64,000 nt of DNA. Origin: Clostridioides difficile ATCC 9689 = DSM 1296. GTDB lineage: Bacteria; Bacillota; Clostridia; Peptostreptococcales; Peptostreptococcaceae. Shown here piece after piece: positions 9,311 to 18,875 of the stretch. Location: assembly GCF_001077535.1 (NCBI RefSeq), contig NZ_CP011968.1, forward strand, positions 3,162,001 through 3,226,000, read 5' to 3'. Positions within the stretch are counted from its first letter, which is position 1; each line of letters starts with the position of its first letter. Both the position numbers and the translations under genes were made by a program. The notes beneath the pieces are model-generated. The model was not told where the DNA came from, did not search any database, and saw nothing but the letters and a program-made list of their open reading frames with translations.

Positions 9311-10501
9311 TTAAATTTTATTTTTTAATTTATCCATATAATTTATAACAGACTGACATAGTACATTTGTACCTACCAATATAGAATTTTTATCAGCTTT
9401 AAATTTAGGATTATGCCACTGATATATACAATCTTGTTCTTTGTTGCCTACCCCTAACCAGTAAAAAAATCCTGGGGCTTTTTCCATGAATATAGAAAAA
9501 TCTTCTCCTCCTGTAGAAGGTATTGGATCAACTATAGCATCTTCTGAATACAAATCACACACAGACTTACAAGCTATTGCGTACATCTCTTTACTATTTA
9601 TAACAGCTGGTAAATCAAATAAATAATCTAGCTTTGCAGTTGCTTGATATCCACGAGCTATCTCACAAACTATATTTTCTAAATTTTCTGATATTTTCTT
9701 TCGTACTTCATTACTAAAGCTTCTACATGTGCCTGTCATATCTACCTTTTCTGAAATTACATTATTTGCAGTCCCTCCATTTATAGTACCTATTGATATA
9801 ACAGCTGATTCTAATGGACTTATGTTTCTGCTTACTATGGTTTGAATACCCATTATAATTGCACTTGATGCTACTATAGGGTCTATTGTTCTGTTTGGTA
9901 TACCTCCGTGACCTCCAAATCCATTTACTTCTATCTTAATAGTGTCTACTGCTGCCATTAACCCACCTAACTTAACACCTATTTTTCCACAAGGTATATC
10001 TGGATGATTATGAAGTCCAAATATAGCATCAACTTTTGGATTTTCCATTACTCCTCGTTCCACTAACATCTTCGCACCTTTATTGACTTCTTCGGCTGGT
10101 TGAAATATAAACTTTACATTTCCATGAAGACTATCTCTAATATGAGACAATACATATGCACATCCTACAAGGCAAGACGTGTGTATATCATGCCCACATG
10201 CATGCATTATACCATCATATCTGGATTTATACTTAATATCAACCTCTTCATATATTGGCAACGCATCAATATCTCCTCTTAGTGCTACTGTGGGACCATC
10301 ATACTTCCCTTTTAATAATCCAACAACTCCTGTTTCCATTCCTAAATCTAATATTTCTATGTCTAAACTCACTAATAAATCTTTTATAGCTTTTGTAGTC
10401 CTAAATTCTTTAAAACTTAATTCGGGGTGCATATGAATATCTGTAAAAAAATCTAAAATATCTTCTTTATACTTTTCTGAGATTAAAATAAGTTCATGCA
10501 T
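9311..10501 (-). CDS. M20D amidohydrolase (AbgA/AbgB/hippurate hydrolase-like)
   Basis: A 396-residue cytosolic metal-dependent amidohydrolase that cleaves N-acyl or aroyl amino acids. Metal-binding signatures are MHACGHDIHTS, the EE pair in FIFQPAEEVNKGA, and GLHNHPDIP; the dimerisation lid contains GFGGHGGIPNRTIDP. PSTGGEDFSIF and the late WHNPKF segment are typical of the M20D branch. It is the first gene of the run with AbgT and glyA, starting at an ATG with GGAGAGG upstream. Candidate substrates are p-aminobenzoyl-glutamate or other acyl-amino acids brought in by AbgT. Confidence 0.88.
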   Translation of the reverse strand: MHELILISEKYKEDILDFFTDIHMHPELSFKEFRTTKAIKDLLVSLDIEILDLGMETGVVGLLKGKYDGPTVALRGDIDALPIYEEVDIKYKSRYDGIMHACGHDIHTSCLVGCAYVLSHIRDSLHGNVKFIFQPAEEVNKGAKMLVERGVMENPKVDAIFGLHNHPDIPCGKIGVKLGGLMAAVDTIKIEVNGFGGHGGIPNRTIDPIVASSAIIMGIQTIVSRNISPLESAVISIGTINGGTANNVISEKVDMTGTCRSFSNEVRKKISENLENIVCEIARGYQATAKLDYLFDLPAVINSKEMYAIACKSVCDLYSEDAIVDPIPSTGGEDFSIFMEKAPGFFYWLGVGNKEQDCIYQWHNPKFKADKNSILVGTNVLCQSVINYMDKLKNKI

Positions 10502-10739
10502 ACTAACACCTCTCCAAAATTTTATTTTTTTATTTTTTATAATTTAACTACAAATTATATAAGTTAATAATCTTTATAAAGATATTTTTTATAAATTTAA
10601 TTTTAGTTTATATTTATATTTTACTATATTATTTTAATTAAATATATTATCATGTTTTGCAATTTATTTAACTATTTTGACTTTTTAAATTCGGATTATA
10701 TAAAAAATTTTTTTAAATAAAAACTATTAATAAGTGGCT

Positions 10740-11828
10740 CTATTCCTGACTTTGTGTTGATTTTTTTCTACATGTAATTGCTTTATACACCATACAGACT
10801 AAAATTAAAAGCCCCATATAACCTGTATATGGATATAAAATGTTTACTAATTTACCAAACGGTAAAAAACCTCCTATACAAGCCAAAATAGCTATTACTG
10901 TTGTTACCAATTTAAATTTAGGATGTTCATCTTCAACAATTCTATTGGTTACAGACCATAAAAGTGGAACAGCTGTTGTATAGATACCTAATATTAATGC
11001 AACTGAAAAACATACACCTACAATCGGAGATATATTATCTGCTAAATAAAGTGATGGTATTTCTTTCATATACAAATTTCCTATATCTGAAATCATAGCC
11101 AAATACATAACTATACCAGCAGTCATAAACACTATTCCACCTAATAAACCTCCCCAAAAAGCATCCTTTTTACTTTCAATAGAAGCTCCCATTCCTGTTA
11201 AAAAAACAATCATTACAATAATATTTAATGTATTATATATTACACCAGAAACGATTGGACTTTCTGATGCTTTTGTAACTTCAATATTTTTCATAGCTTC
11301 TCCAACCATAGATAAACCGTCAAAATGCTTAAACAAGCTTATTAATCCAACAGCAATTGTAAATACTGCTATCACTGGTCCAATACGTCCAAGTATGCTT
11401 ACTAATTTTTCTAAACCCATAGACACTGTAATTAAAGTAGCAACAGCCATCAATACTCTTCCTAAGTAAGGATTTATACCATAGTATTCAGTTAAAGTTG
11501 AGCCTGCACCTGAAATCATTACTATAAGAATCCCAAATAAAAATATTGGACTAAACCATTCGTAAAATTTTCCTAAAATCTTCCCACAATAAAAAGTGTA
11601 AATTCTTGTTGGTTCTTTAAGTTTTAATTCTCTACCTCTAGTTATAACTTCAGCACCAAGAAATGAAAACAATACCATTGATATTAATGCTCCAATTAAA
11701 CCCATATACCCTTGTGAGGCAAAAAATTGTAGAATTTCTTGACCAGTAGCAAACCCAGAACCAATTGCTGTTGCTAGATAAGCGCCTGCAATACAGATAA
11801 TATTTTTCATATTCACTTTGTCTGACAT
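10740..11828 (-). CDS. YkvI-like membrane protein, putative amino-acid-type transporter
   Basis: A 362-residue protein with about ten predicted transmembrane helices, resembling the Bacillus YkvI group (COG3949). This group is distantly related to APC-superfamily amino-acid transporters. The first helix has the unwound glycine-rich motif AYLATAIGSGFATGQEILQFF, which in this superfamily sits at the substrate and sodium site. TATGGAGG-type spacing supports the ATG. It has a 284-bp upstream region with a palindrome at 12024 and lies downstream of a two-component system, so it is a plausible target of that system. Substrate unknown. Confidence 0.75.
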   Translation of the reverse strand: MSDKVNMKNIICIAGAYLATAIGSGFATGQEILQFFASQGYMGLIGALISMVLFSFLGAEVITRGRELKLKEPTRIYTFYCGKILGKFYEWFSPIFLFGILIVMISGAGSTLTEYYGINPYLGRVLMAVATLITVSMGLEKLVSILGRIGPVIAVFTIAVGLISLFKHFDGLSMVGEAMKNIEVTKASESPIVSGVIYNTLNIIVMIVFLTGMGASIESKKDAFWGGLLGGIVFMTAGIVMYLAMISDIGNLYMKEIPSLYLADNISPIVGVCFSVALILGIYTTAVPLLWSVTNRIVEDEHPKFKLVTTVIAILACIGGFLPFGKLVNILYPYTGYMGLLILVCMVYKAITCRKKSTQSQE

Positions 11829-12023
11829 ATTAAATTACCTCCATTATAAAGTTACCTTCCTTTAAGAAATATAAACTCTCAGTAAATTAAATGAAAATTC
11901 TGTCTTTTTGAAACAGTATTTAATTCACTTTTTTTATTTTGTATATCTTTTTCTTTTTATTTATATATATTTTTTTATATAAATAGGTACAGCTTTTATA
12001 AGGTTTAATATTATTAAATATGT

Positions 12024-12037
12024 TTAAAGCGCTTTAA
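12024..12037. promoter_or_regulatory. 14-bp palindrome upstream of the YkvI-like gene
   Basis: TTAAAGCGCTTTAA is perfectly palindromic and is the only G/C-containing symmetric site in this gap. Its core resembles a Bacillus-type cre/CcpA site (AAAGCGCTTT), but C. difficile CcpA is thought to prefer a different consensus, so the cognate protein is uncertain. Confidence 0.4.
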
Positions 12038-12112
12038 TTTTTATCATAATTAAAGTATACTTATTCAGACACACTCAAACAATTATCTATATTGACTTTT
12101 TATTTATCAATT

Positions 12113-12811
12113 TCAATTTTTAGTGTTCAGTTTATAAACTTTTGGAGTCATTCCTTTTTCTATCTTAAAGTTTTTATAAAAGTTATTTAGGCTATTATAT
12201 CCAACTATTTCTGCAATCTCATTTATACTTTTTGTAGTATTTTCAAGTAACTCAATAGATTTTTCTATTCTTATATGATTTAGATATGATATAAAAGTTG
12301 TATTTAAATTACTTTTAAAAATCCTAGATATATTAGATGGATTGGTTAAAAATAATCTAGCACAATCATTTAACTTTAAGTCATTGCTATAGTTTAGATT
12401 TATATATTCCAGTATCTCATTTAATAAATCATTATTGGTATATTGATATCCAATAATTTTTTCTACAGACTTAGTAAATTCTTTCATATCCAATGGTTTA
12501 AGGAGTATATCTTTTACATTTAATCTCAAAGCTTTTTGAGCATATTCAAAATAGTTAAATGCAGTTATTACTACAAAGTTTATTTTTTTAGATAAATGAG
12601 ATGTTTTTTCTATTACTTCTAACCCGTTGTATATTGGCATTTGAATATCTATAAAAACTATGTCTGGCTCTAAACCAATGATTTTATCTACTGCTTCATC
12701 ACCAGATGTTGCTTTACCAACAATTTTTATTGGCATATCTTTCATTTCTATAAAATGTGTTATTATTTTTAGAACAGCTTCTTCATCATCTATTATTAGT
12801 GCTCTTCTCAT
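12113..12811 (-). CDS. Response regulator, REC plus AraC-type DNA-binding domain
   Basis: A 232-residue regulator. The receiver domain (about residues 1-120) has the acidic pocket IIDDEE and the phospho-acceptor Asp55 in FIDIQMP, with the conserved Lys in ILLKPLD. A short linker leads to a two-helix-turn-helix AraC/XylS domain (about 130-230) with SNISRIFKSNLNTTFISYLN and the second helix NEIAEIVGYNSLNNFYKNFKIEKGMTPK. Such YesN-type regulators normally activate carbon or amino-acid uptake genes. The kinase gene lies 113 bp upstream on the same strand; the YkvI-like transporter lies 284 bp downstream. Confidence 0.92.
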   Translation of the reverse strand: MRRALIIDDEEAVLKIITHFIEMKDMPIKIVGKATSGDEAVDKIIGLEPDIVFIDIQMPIYNGLEVIEKTSHLSKKINFVVITAFNYFEYAQKALRLNVKDILLKPLDMKEFTKSVEKIIGYQYTNNDLLNEILEYINLNYSNDLKLNDCARLFLTNPSNISRIFKSNLNTTFISYLNHIRIEKSIELLENTTKSINEIAEIVGYNSLNNFYKNFKIEKGMTPKVYKLNTKN

Positions 12812-12924
12812 GAGAATACCTCCCTTTTAGCTTAATAATATAAAAAAGTAAGATATATAAAACAACATAAAAACATCTAATATATTTCTTAACATTTATA
12901 AAACTTATTAATTTTTCACAAGTT

Positions 12925-14430
12925 CTATACATACTCCTTATAATTTTCAATAGGAATTTTAATCATTATGTAAGTTCCTTCATTATCACTCGACTTTATA
13001 TCCATATCAAAATTATTTCCATAAGCAGATGTGAATTTTGTATATATTAAAGACAAACCATGACCATTATTACTACGAATACCTGCCTTTATTTTGTCTA
13101 TATTATTTCCATCTAAGATAGTTCCATTATTATGAATCTCTATAATAGCATACTGAGAATCTAATCTTGCAATTATTTCAATTCGCTTTTCTGTGTCAAT
13201 ATCTCTAAATCCATGTGTAAATGCATTCTCTACAATAGGTTGAATAAAGTTAAAAGGCACAGAAAGGTTATATAACTTCTCTGGAATAAGATATTTTACT
13301 TTAAGTGCATCTCCATAACGTAATTTCTGTAAATTCAAATAATTTTTAATGTATAATATTTCAGATTCTAATTCTACAAATCTTAAATCAGACCTCATTG
13401 TATATCTAAACATTCTTGATAAATCTATTATTGCACTATACAAATCATAACTACCATCATCTAGTGCTATGCTTGCCATTGAATTTAATGTATTAAATAA
13501 AAAGTGATGATTTATTCTTAAATTAGTAACCATATCTTGAGCTACTTTTAAATTCATTTCAAGTTGCTCTCCATAATGATATGTTCTTGCTATAGTCTTC
13601 TCTTTTTCTTGTAAATCCTTTCTTATATCATTAAAAGAGCAAAAATTTATTATATTTTTAGATATTTGTTTCAGGAGGCGTTTTATACTTCTAGCAGCTC
13701 CCTCTGGAATATCATATAAATTATTATGCTCTGTATCTAAATTCAAATCAGATAATAGTACATACCCTCCTCTTATAACACCTATGCTATTGCTTTTGTA
13801 CAGTATTGGTATATTATATATAGTTATCCCATATTCACATACAAATTGATTGCTACTTTTTTGATTCATACAATCACAATTTTGAGGAAATTTCATAGGA
13901 TTACATTTTTCAAAACAAAAAAGTGGAAAATAAGGATTTTTTAAAACTATATTCCATGAATCATCATATATAATTAATGGAATTTTAAACGGGTCTATAA
14001 ATTGACCACGAATTGATTCTACTGCTGCATACAAATTTAATGTACTTTCACTATAATTTATCAAGGTCTTCTTTAAATAATTATTAGGATTAATATCTAT
14101 AACTTCACTCTCTCCTACATCATCTACATTATTTGAAACAATAAGTTCTTTTATTTCTCTATCACCTGTATTTATAGTTTCATGTGTGCTACCAGATTCT
14201 ATATAAAAAATCATACCTTGATAAAATGGCTTCCAAACTCCATTTATAATATACAAACCCTCTCCCTCTAAAATATATATCATCTGCTCTTGACCATAAT
14301 GAACATGATTAAAATGTTTCTTACCAGGCATAGTTACTGCAATGTATATATTCATAGCTTGTTTTGGATTATTTTCATCATAAGTATGTTTCCATTCAAT
14401 ATATCCCCACTCAGTATTTTGAATTTTCAT
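12925..14430 (-). CDS. Soluble sensor kinase: cupin + PocR-like + LytS-type histidine kinase
   Basis: A 501-residue protein with no membrane helix. Residues 1-105 form a cupin barrel with HVHYGQE (His42, His44, Glu48) and SGSTHETIN (His83). Residues 125-265 look like a PocR sensory domain with a cysteine cluster (Cys172, 176, 185, 187 and 198). A coiled-coil stretch (270-300) leads to the LytS-class kinase, with His309 in NHHFLFNTLNSM, the N-box FIQPIVENAFTHG and the G-box NNGHGLSLIY. It should read a cytoplasmic metabolite or metal and phosphorylate the regulator encoded 113 bp downstream. Having two small-ligand folds on one kinase is unusual. Confidence 0.88.
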   Translation of the reverse strand: MKIQNTEWGYIEWKHTYDENNPKQAMNIYIAVTMPGKKHFNHVHYGQEQMIYILEGEGLYIINGVWKPFYQGMIFYIESGSTHETINTGDREIKELIVSNNVDDVGESEVIDINPNNYLKKTLINYSESTLNLYAAVESIRGQFIDPFKIPLIIYDDSWNIVLKNPYFPLFCFEKCNPMKFPQNCDCMNQKSSNQFVCEYGITIYNIPILYKSNSIGVIRGGYVLLSDLNLDTEHNNLYDIPEGAARSIKRLLKQISKNIINFCSFNDIRKDLQEKEKTIARTYHYGEQLEMNLKVAQDMVTNLRINHHFLFNTLNSMASIALDDGSYDLYSAIIDLSRMFRYTMRSDLRFVELESEILYIKNYLNLQKLRYGDALKVKYLIPEKLYNLSVPFNFIQPIVENAFTHGFRDIDTEKRIEIIARLDSQYAIIEIHNNGTILDGNNIDKIKAGIRSNNGHGLSLIYTKFTSAYGNNFDMDIKSSDNEGTYIMIKIPIENYKEYV

Positions 14431-14481
14431 AAAAGATTCCTTTCCTATAAATTATTTATGTTCATATTGTGAAAAATTAGT

Positions 14482-14553
14482 AAAAAAAATGTGTACATAC
14501 TCTTTCATATGATAGCTTACTATATCAATATTCATTAGTTTGTACACATTTTT
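14482..14553 (-). terminator. Long-loop inverted repeat, probable serS terminator
   Basis: ATGTGTACA (14489-14497) and TGTACACAT (14541-14549) are perfect complements, flanked by A and T runs. On the minus strand the stem is followed by a run of T residues. The loop of about 43 bases is long for a terminator. Because it also lies 50 bp upstream of the sensor-kinase start, an operator role is possible. Confidence 0.55.
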
Positions 14554-14776
14554 ATATTAATTATTTTTTTTTATTACTTCTATTATTATTGTATCACTTT
14601 TACATTAACTATTTTTTATTACTTCTATATTATTGTATCACTTTTATATTAACTTTTTTTTTATTACTTCTATATTATTGTATCACTTTTATATTAACTA
14701 TTTTTTTATTACTTCTATATTAGAAGTATCACTTTTATATTAATTATTTTTTATTACCTCTATATTATTGTATTGC
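14550..14776. repeat. 45-bp non-coding tandem repeat, about five units
   Basis: The block ATTACTTCTATATTATTGTA recurs with starts at 14573, 14618, 14663, 14708 and 14753, exactly 45 bp apart, with a partial unit before the first. Units continue TCACTTTTATATTAACTATT. The fourth has TAGAAGT in place of TTATTGT, which creates a perfect hairpin ACTTCTA-TAT-TAGAAGT at 14711-14727. It lies wholly between serS and its probable terminator, so it would be in the serS 3' UTR. Confidence 0.92.
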
Positions 14777-14798
14777 TTAAAAATACATAATTTAACTC

Positions 14799-16070
14799 TT
14801 ATTTAATAACAGAAACTCCCATATATGGTCTTAAAACTTCAGGAACAACCACAGAACCATCTTCTTGTTGATAATTTTCTAATATAGCTGCAACACTTCT
14901 TCCAATAGCTAACCCAGAGCCATTTAATGTGTGTACATATTCAGCTTTAGAATCTTTATCTCTTTTAAATCTTATTCCTGCTCTTCTAGCTTGGAAATCT
15001 TCGCAGTTTGAACAAGATGAAATCTCAACATACCTATTGTAACTTGGCATCCAAACTTCTACATCATATTTAAAAGAAGCTGTAAATCCTAAATCACCTG
15101 TACATATCTTTACTACTCTATAAGGCAGATTCAATAATTGTAGCATAGTTTCCGCATTGTTAGTAAGCTTTTCTAACTCATTGTAAGATTCTTCTGGTGC
15201 AACTATTTTAACCATTTCTACTTTGTTAAACTGATGCTGTCTTACTAAACCTCTTGTATCTCTTCCAGCAGAACCAGCTTCTGACCTAAAACATGGAGTA
15301 TAAGCTGTATAATTTATCGGTAATTGTTCAAATTTAAGTATTTCATTAGCATGTATATTAGTTAAAGGAACTTCTGATGTTGGAATCATAAAATAGTCCA
15401 TACCTTCTATTTTAAACATATCTTCTTCAAACTTAGGTAACTGTCCTGTACCTAAAAAACTATTTCTATTTGCCATAAATGGTGGAATAACTTCTGTATA
15501 TCCATTTACTTTTGTATTCGTGTCTAAGTAAAAATTTAATAATGCTCTCTCTAATCTAGCACCTAATCCTTTGTAAAGAGTAAATCTTGAACCAGTTATT
15601 TTACTAGCTGTTTCAAAATCAAGTATACCTAATTCTGTTCCAATTTCCCAATGAGCCTTAGATTCAAAATCAAAGGTAGTAGTCTTTCCCCAAGTTCTTA
15701 CTTCAACATTATCTTCATCAGTTTCACCTTGTGGTACTTCTGGATGTGGTACATTTGGTATTCTCATTAATAGGTATTCCATCTTATCTTCTACTTCTTT
15801 AAGATTTTGGTCTATTACCTTAATTTTATCAGATAACTCTTTTAATTTAATCTTTTCATTTTCTACATCTTTACCTTCTTTTATAAGATTTGGTATATTT
15901 TTAGATGCTGTATTTAATTCATTTTTCATAACTTCAACTTCTTGAAGAATCTTTCTTCTTTCATCATCTAACTTAACTACTTCATCAAGGTTAAAGTCTT
16001 TTTCGCCCCTTCTTTCCATTGCTTTTTTTATACAATCTAAATTTTCTCTTATTCTTTTTATATCAAGCAT
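14799..16070 (-). CDS. serS: Seryl-tRNA synthetase
   Basis: Class II aminoacyl-tRNA synthetase, 423 residues, charging tRNA(Ser). The N-terminal coiled-coil arm that contacts the tRNA long variable arm occupies about residues 30-105. Motif 2 is in [23 protein letters not shown] and motif 3 in [35 protein letters not shown] is the typical serine-pocket region. AGGAGG precedes the ATG. I looked for a T-box leader in the 200 bases upstream and found no AGGTGG-type antiterminator core. Confidence 0.97.
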   Translation of the reverse strand: MLDIKRIRENLDCIKKAMERRGEKDFNLDEVVKLDDERRKILQEVEVMKNELNTASKNIPNLIKEGKDVENEKIKLKELSDKIKVIDQNLKEVEDKMEYLLMRIPNVPHPEVPQGETDEDNVEVRTWGKTTTFDFESKAHWEIGTELGILDFETASKITGSRFTLYKGLGARLERALLNFYLDTNTKVNGYTEVIPPFMANRNSFLGTGQLPKFEEDMFKIEGMDYFMIPTSEVPLTNIHANEILKFEQLPINYTAYTPCFRSEAGSAGRDTRGLVRQHQFNKVEMVKIVAPEESYNELEKLTNNAETMLQLLNLPYRVVKICTGDLGFTASFKYDVEVWMPSYNRYVEISSCSNCEDFQARRAGIRFKRDKDSKAEYVHTLNGSGLAIGRSVAAILENYQQEDGSVVVPEVLRPYMGVSVIK

Positions 16071-16885
16071 TTTTTCCTCCTCAGTACCTAAGATTGGATT
16101 TATCTCTTAATCTCAAATAACTTAGATAATATACTTCATGCTTGAGGTTAAGAAACCTTTTTCTTTATCCGAACCTGTTATTTTTATTTTATTTATATTT
16201 TACTCACTTTTTTGCCCATTGTCAAATTATATTTAATTAAATAAATGAAATTTAATTTTAGGAGAATATTGCTAGATTTAACTTCATTATAATTATATCT
16301 ATTTTGCTAATCAATTATCTATTTTGACTTTTTCTTTATCAATCTTGTATAGTTATTAACTTTTATATAAATTTTTTTATATTATAACATAGTCCTATAT
16401 ATCTATTATTTGGATAGAATTATTTTTTAAATTAGAATTATTTTGATGAATGATTCAAGTAATAGGTATGAAATTGAATCTTTTAGAACTGCTTACAAAA
16501 AATACTCAAAGAAAAATAGTAATTTTCTCAGATTCACAATATATTTTATATGAAATGTTATAAGGTAATCTATTTAATAAATTTAAATTTGCTATTATAG
16601 ATTTAGTTCCAAAGTCTTACTGCAAAGTAATATACATAGTTTTTTAATAAACTAATAAGTGCAATTAATAACTACTTAATTGTTTAATATAGTACATAGA
16701 TAACTTTAATAAATCTACAGTTATTTAAAAAGGTAGAATCAATAAAATTATACTTATAAATCTTCAATACAATAATTAAAATTTAATAAAAATATAATTG
16801 TTGATTTAACTGTAATCTTATTTAATTCTACCTAACTTATTATATAAAACTATTTTTTATAGATTATAAAATATCTAACTTTCAT
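16071..16885. other. 815-bp intergenic gap with one decayed-looking frame
   Basis: This is the longest gap in the window. It is very A/T-rich. I see no ribosome-site-supported gene, no strong terminator and no riboswitch. The only protein-like stretch is the interrupted frame at 16468-16647, listed separately. Its first 90 bases carry the serS leader; the last 100 bases hold no obvious hairpin for the amidohydrolase upstream of it. Confidence 0.5.
16468..16647 (+). pseudogene. Interrupted 60-codon frame, possible gene relic
   Basis: From an ATG without a ribosome site, the frame reads MKLNLLELLTKNTQRKIVIF and on to an in-frame stop at codon 32, then continues open for 27 more codons (FKFAIIDLVPKSYCK included). 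Amino-acid composition looks protein-like, but length is short and A/T-rich DNA can do this by chance. I cannot assign a family. Confidence 0.25.
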
Positions 16886-18490
16886 CTACTTCAAAGAATA
16901 CAATACTTCTCCTTCTCTTATAGTCTGCAATACTTTAATATCTTTTATTTTCATAGGGTCGATTGTAAGTGGGTTTTCATCTAATATTATCAAATTAGCT
17001 AATTTCCCTTCTTTAATTGAACCTTTTTTATCTTCTTCAAAATATTGATATGCTGCATTTATAGTAACACCCTTTAAAGCATCTAATGGGCTTATCTTTT
17101 CATTTTCTCCTATTTGTATACCTTTTTTTGTAATTCTATTGACAGCACACCATACTGTTTCCAGCATATTAGGTGCTATTACTGGTGTATCCTGATGAAG
17201 AGTGTAAATTAATCCCTTTTCTATAGTTGTTTTAAGTGGGCTAATCTTAAACGCTCTATCTTCTCCAAGGTTTTTGATATGAATATCACCCCAATAATAT
17301 GTGTGAGCTACAAAGTATGAAGGTATCATATTTATTACTTTCATATCATCAATCTGGTCTGCTCTTACTGTTTGAGCATGTATCATAACTGGTCTTATAT
17401 TATTTTCACTACTTTGCTCTTTTAAGTTTAAAACTTTCTCAAACGCATCTATCAACTGGTCTGCTGCTGCATCTCCATTACAATGAGTTAATAGTTGCAT
17501 CTTTTCTTTTAGTGAAATATCTATAAACTTTTCTACTTCTTCATCTTTGTATATAGGATATCCACAATAACCATCATCTGAATTTTCATATGGTCTACTC
17601 AACCATGCTGTCTTACCTTGTGGAGAACCATCTAAGAAAATCTTATAACCTCCTATTTTAAATCTATTTATATATTTTTTTATAAACTCCCTATTATTAT
17701 CTACTACAGACTTACTTTTTTTCAAATTTACATATCCTACAACATCCATTTTTAATTTATTTTGATTTGCCATTGCTTTTAAAATGTTAAATTGATTTTC
17801 TTCCATTAAACCTTCTTGTGCTGTTGTAATACCATAGCTTAGATATATGTTCTGTGCTTTTTCAATTGAATTAAAAATCTCATTTGATGATGGTTGTTTT
17901 ATTTTAGATGCTACATTAAAAAATGCATTTTCTTCTAAATATCCATTTGGTTCTTCACTGCCTTCTACTCTACCTATATGTCCACCTTCTGGGTCACGTG
18001 TTTCATTGGTAACACCAAGCTGTTTTAACCCCAATGTATTTGCAACTCCCATATGACCAGAAGCATGTGAAATTAGTATTGGATTTTCTGAAGATGCACT
18101 ATCGAGTACACTCTTATCTGGATGCTTATTTTCTTCTAAAAAATTATTATCATATGAAAATCCAATTATCCAGTCTCCTTTTTTTATATTATTCGACTCT
18201 TTGAAATCCTGTATTTTTTTTACTATGTCTTTAAAACTGGTTGCATCTTCTAAAGGAACTAGCTTTAGAGTAGTAGCAAAAGCTATCAAGTGACTATGTG
18301 AATCTATAAAAGATGGCATCAATGTCTTACCTTGTAAATCTATAATTTCTGTATCTTTATTTTTCAAAGCAAATACTTCTTCTTTTGTTCCTATCTTTTT
18401 TATTATTTTGTCTTTTATAAGAATAGCATCTCCACATATTGAATCTTCCATTGTGATGATATTTCCATTGTAATAAATTTTTTCTTTCAT
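16886..18490 (-). CDS. YtcJ-like amidohydrolase
   Basis: A 534-residue member of the amidohydrolase superfamily (amidohydrolase_3, YtcJ type). The metal motif HSH lies in MPSFIDSHSHLIAF, with later ligands in LTHCNGDAAADQ, MIHAQTVRADQID and the Asp in LHQDTPV. The first 60 residues are the small beta-sandwich domain, which returns at the C terminus (IKEGKLANLIILDENPL). Members act on N-acyl or formamide-like bonds but substrates are mostly unknown. No signal peptide. It is a lone gene, AAGGAG before its ATG, divergent from a nitrilase 385 bp away. Confidence 0.85.
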   Translation of the reverse strand: MKEKIYYNGNIITMEDSICGDAILIKDKIIKKIGTKEEVFALKNKDTEIIDLQGKTLMPSFIDSHSHLIAFATTLKLVPLEDATSFKDIVKKIQDFKESNNIKKGDWIIGFSYDNNFLEENKHPDKSVLDSASSENPILISHASGHMGVANTLGLKQLGVTNETRDPEGGHIGRVEGSEEPNGYLEENAFFNVASKIKQPSSNEIFNSIEKAQNIYLSYGITTAQEGLMEENQFNILKAMANQNKLKMDVVGYVNLKKSKSVVDNNREFIKKYINRFKIGGYKIFLDGSPQGKTAWLSRPYENSDDGYCGYPIYKDEEVEKFIDISLKEKMQLLTHCNGDAAADQLIDAFEKVLNLKEQSSENNIRPVMIHAQTVRADQIDDMKVINMIPSYFVAHTYYWGDIHIKNLGEDRAFKISPLKTTIEKGLIYTLHQDTPVIAPNMLETVWCAVNRITKKGIQIGENEKISPLDALKGVTINAAYQYFEEDKKGSIKEGKLANLIILDENPLTIDPMKIKDIKVLQTIREGEVLYSLK

Positions 18491-18875
18491 AAAATTCTCC
18501 TTACGTTGTCTACTTTAATAAATTTTTTTCATTATTTTCTGCTTAATTATATTATCTTCTTTATAAACTTTTTCTTTAGAGTTTAATCATATAAAAGTTT
18601 TATTTTTAATTATTGTTTGCCAAGAAGTAAATACTATTCATTGTAAATAAGACAAATTAATAGGCTTTATACTAATTGAAAAAATATTATAAGTTGTTAA
18701 ATTTAAATATCTAAACTCAATTATATCTGTACAATTGTAATTTTTTAAATCATGATGTATTATTTTAAATATACAGTTACATTATTATTCACAATATAAG
18801 TATCTTAGTTCTCAAATAACATCTCATGTAATCTATTCAATGCAAAAAATTTAAATATTTTTTAGGAGGTTTTTT
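18491..18875. other. 385-bp divergent promoter region
   Basis: Lies between the start codons of the amidohydrolase (minus) and the nitrilase (plus), so it must carry two promoters. I could not pick a convincing -35/-10 pair for either. No inverted repeat of more than six bases per arm stood out. The nitrilase ribosome site TTAGGAGG ends the region. Confidence 0.5.

Noticed and set aside
14573-14776. CRISPR array
   Set aside because: The 45-bp units are contiguous and lack unique spacers, so it is a simple tandem repeat.
16071-16200. Possible T-box leader of serS
   Set aside because: No AGGTGG-type antiterminator core, no specifier-loop pattern and no terminator before the start codon.
18491-18875. 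Sigma-54 site suggested by TTGGCAAACAAT on the minus strand
   Set aside because: The -12 TTGC element is missing at the required distance.
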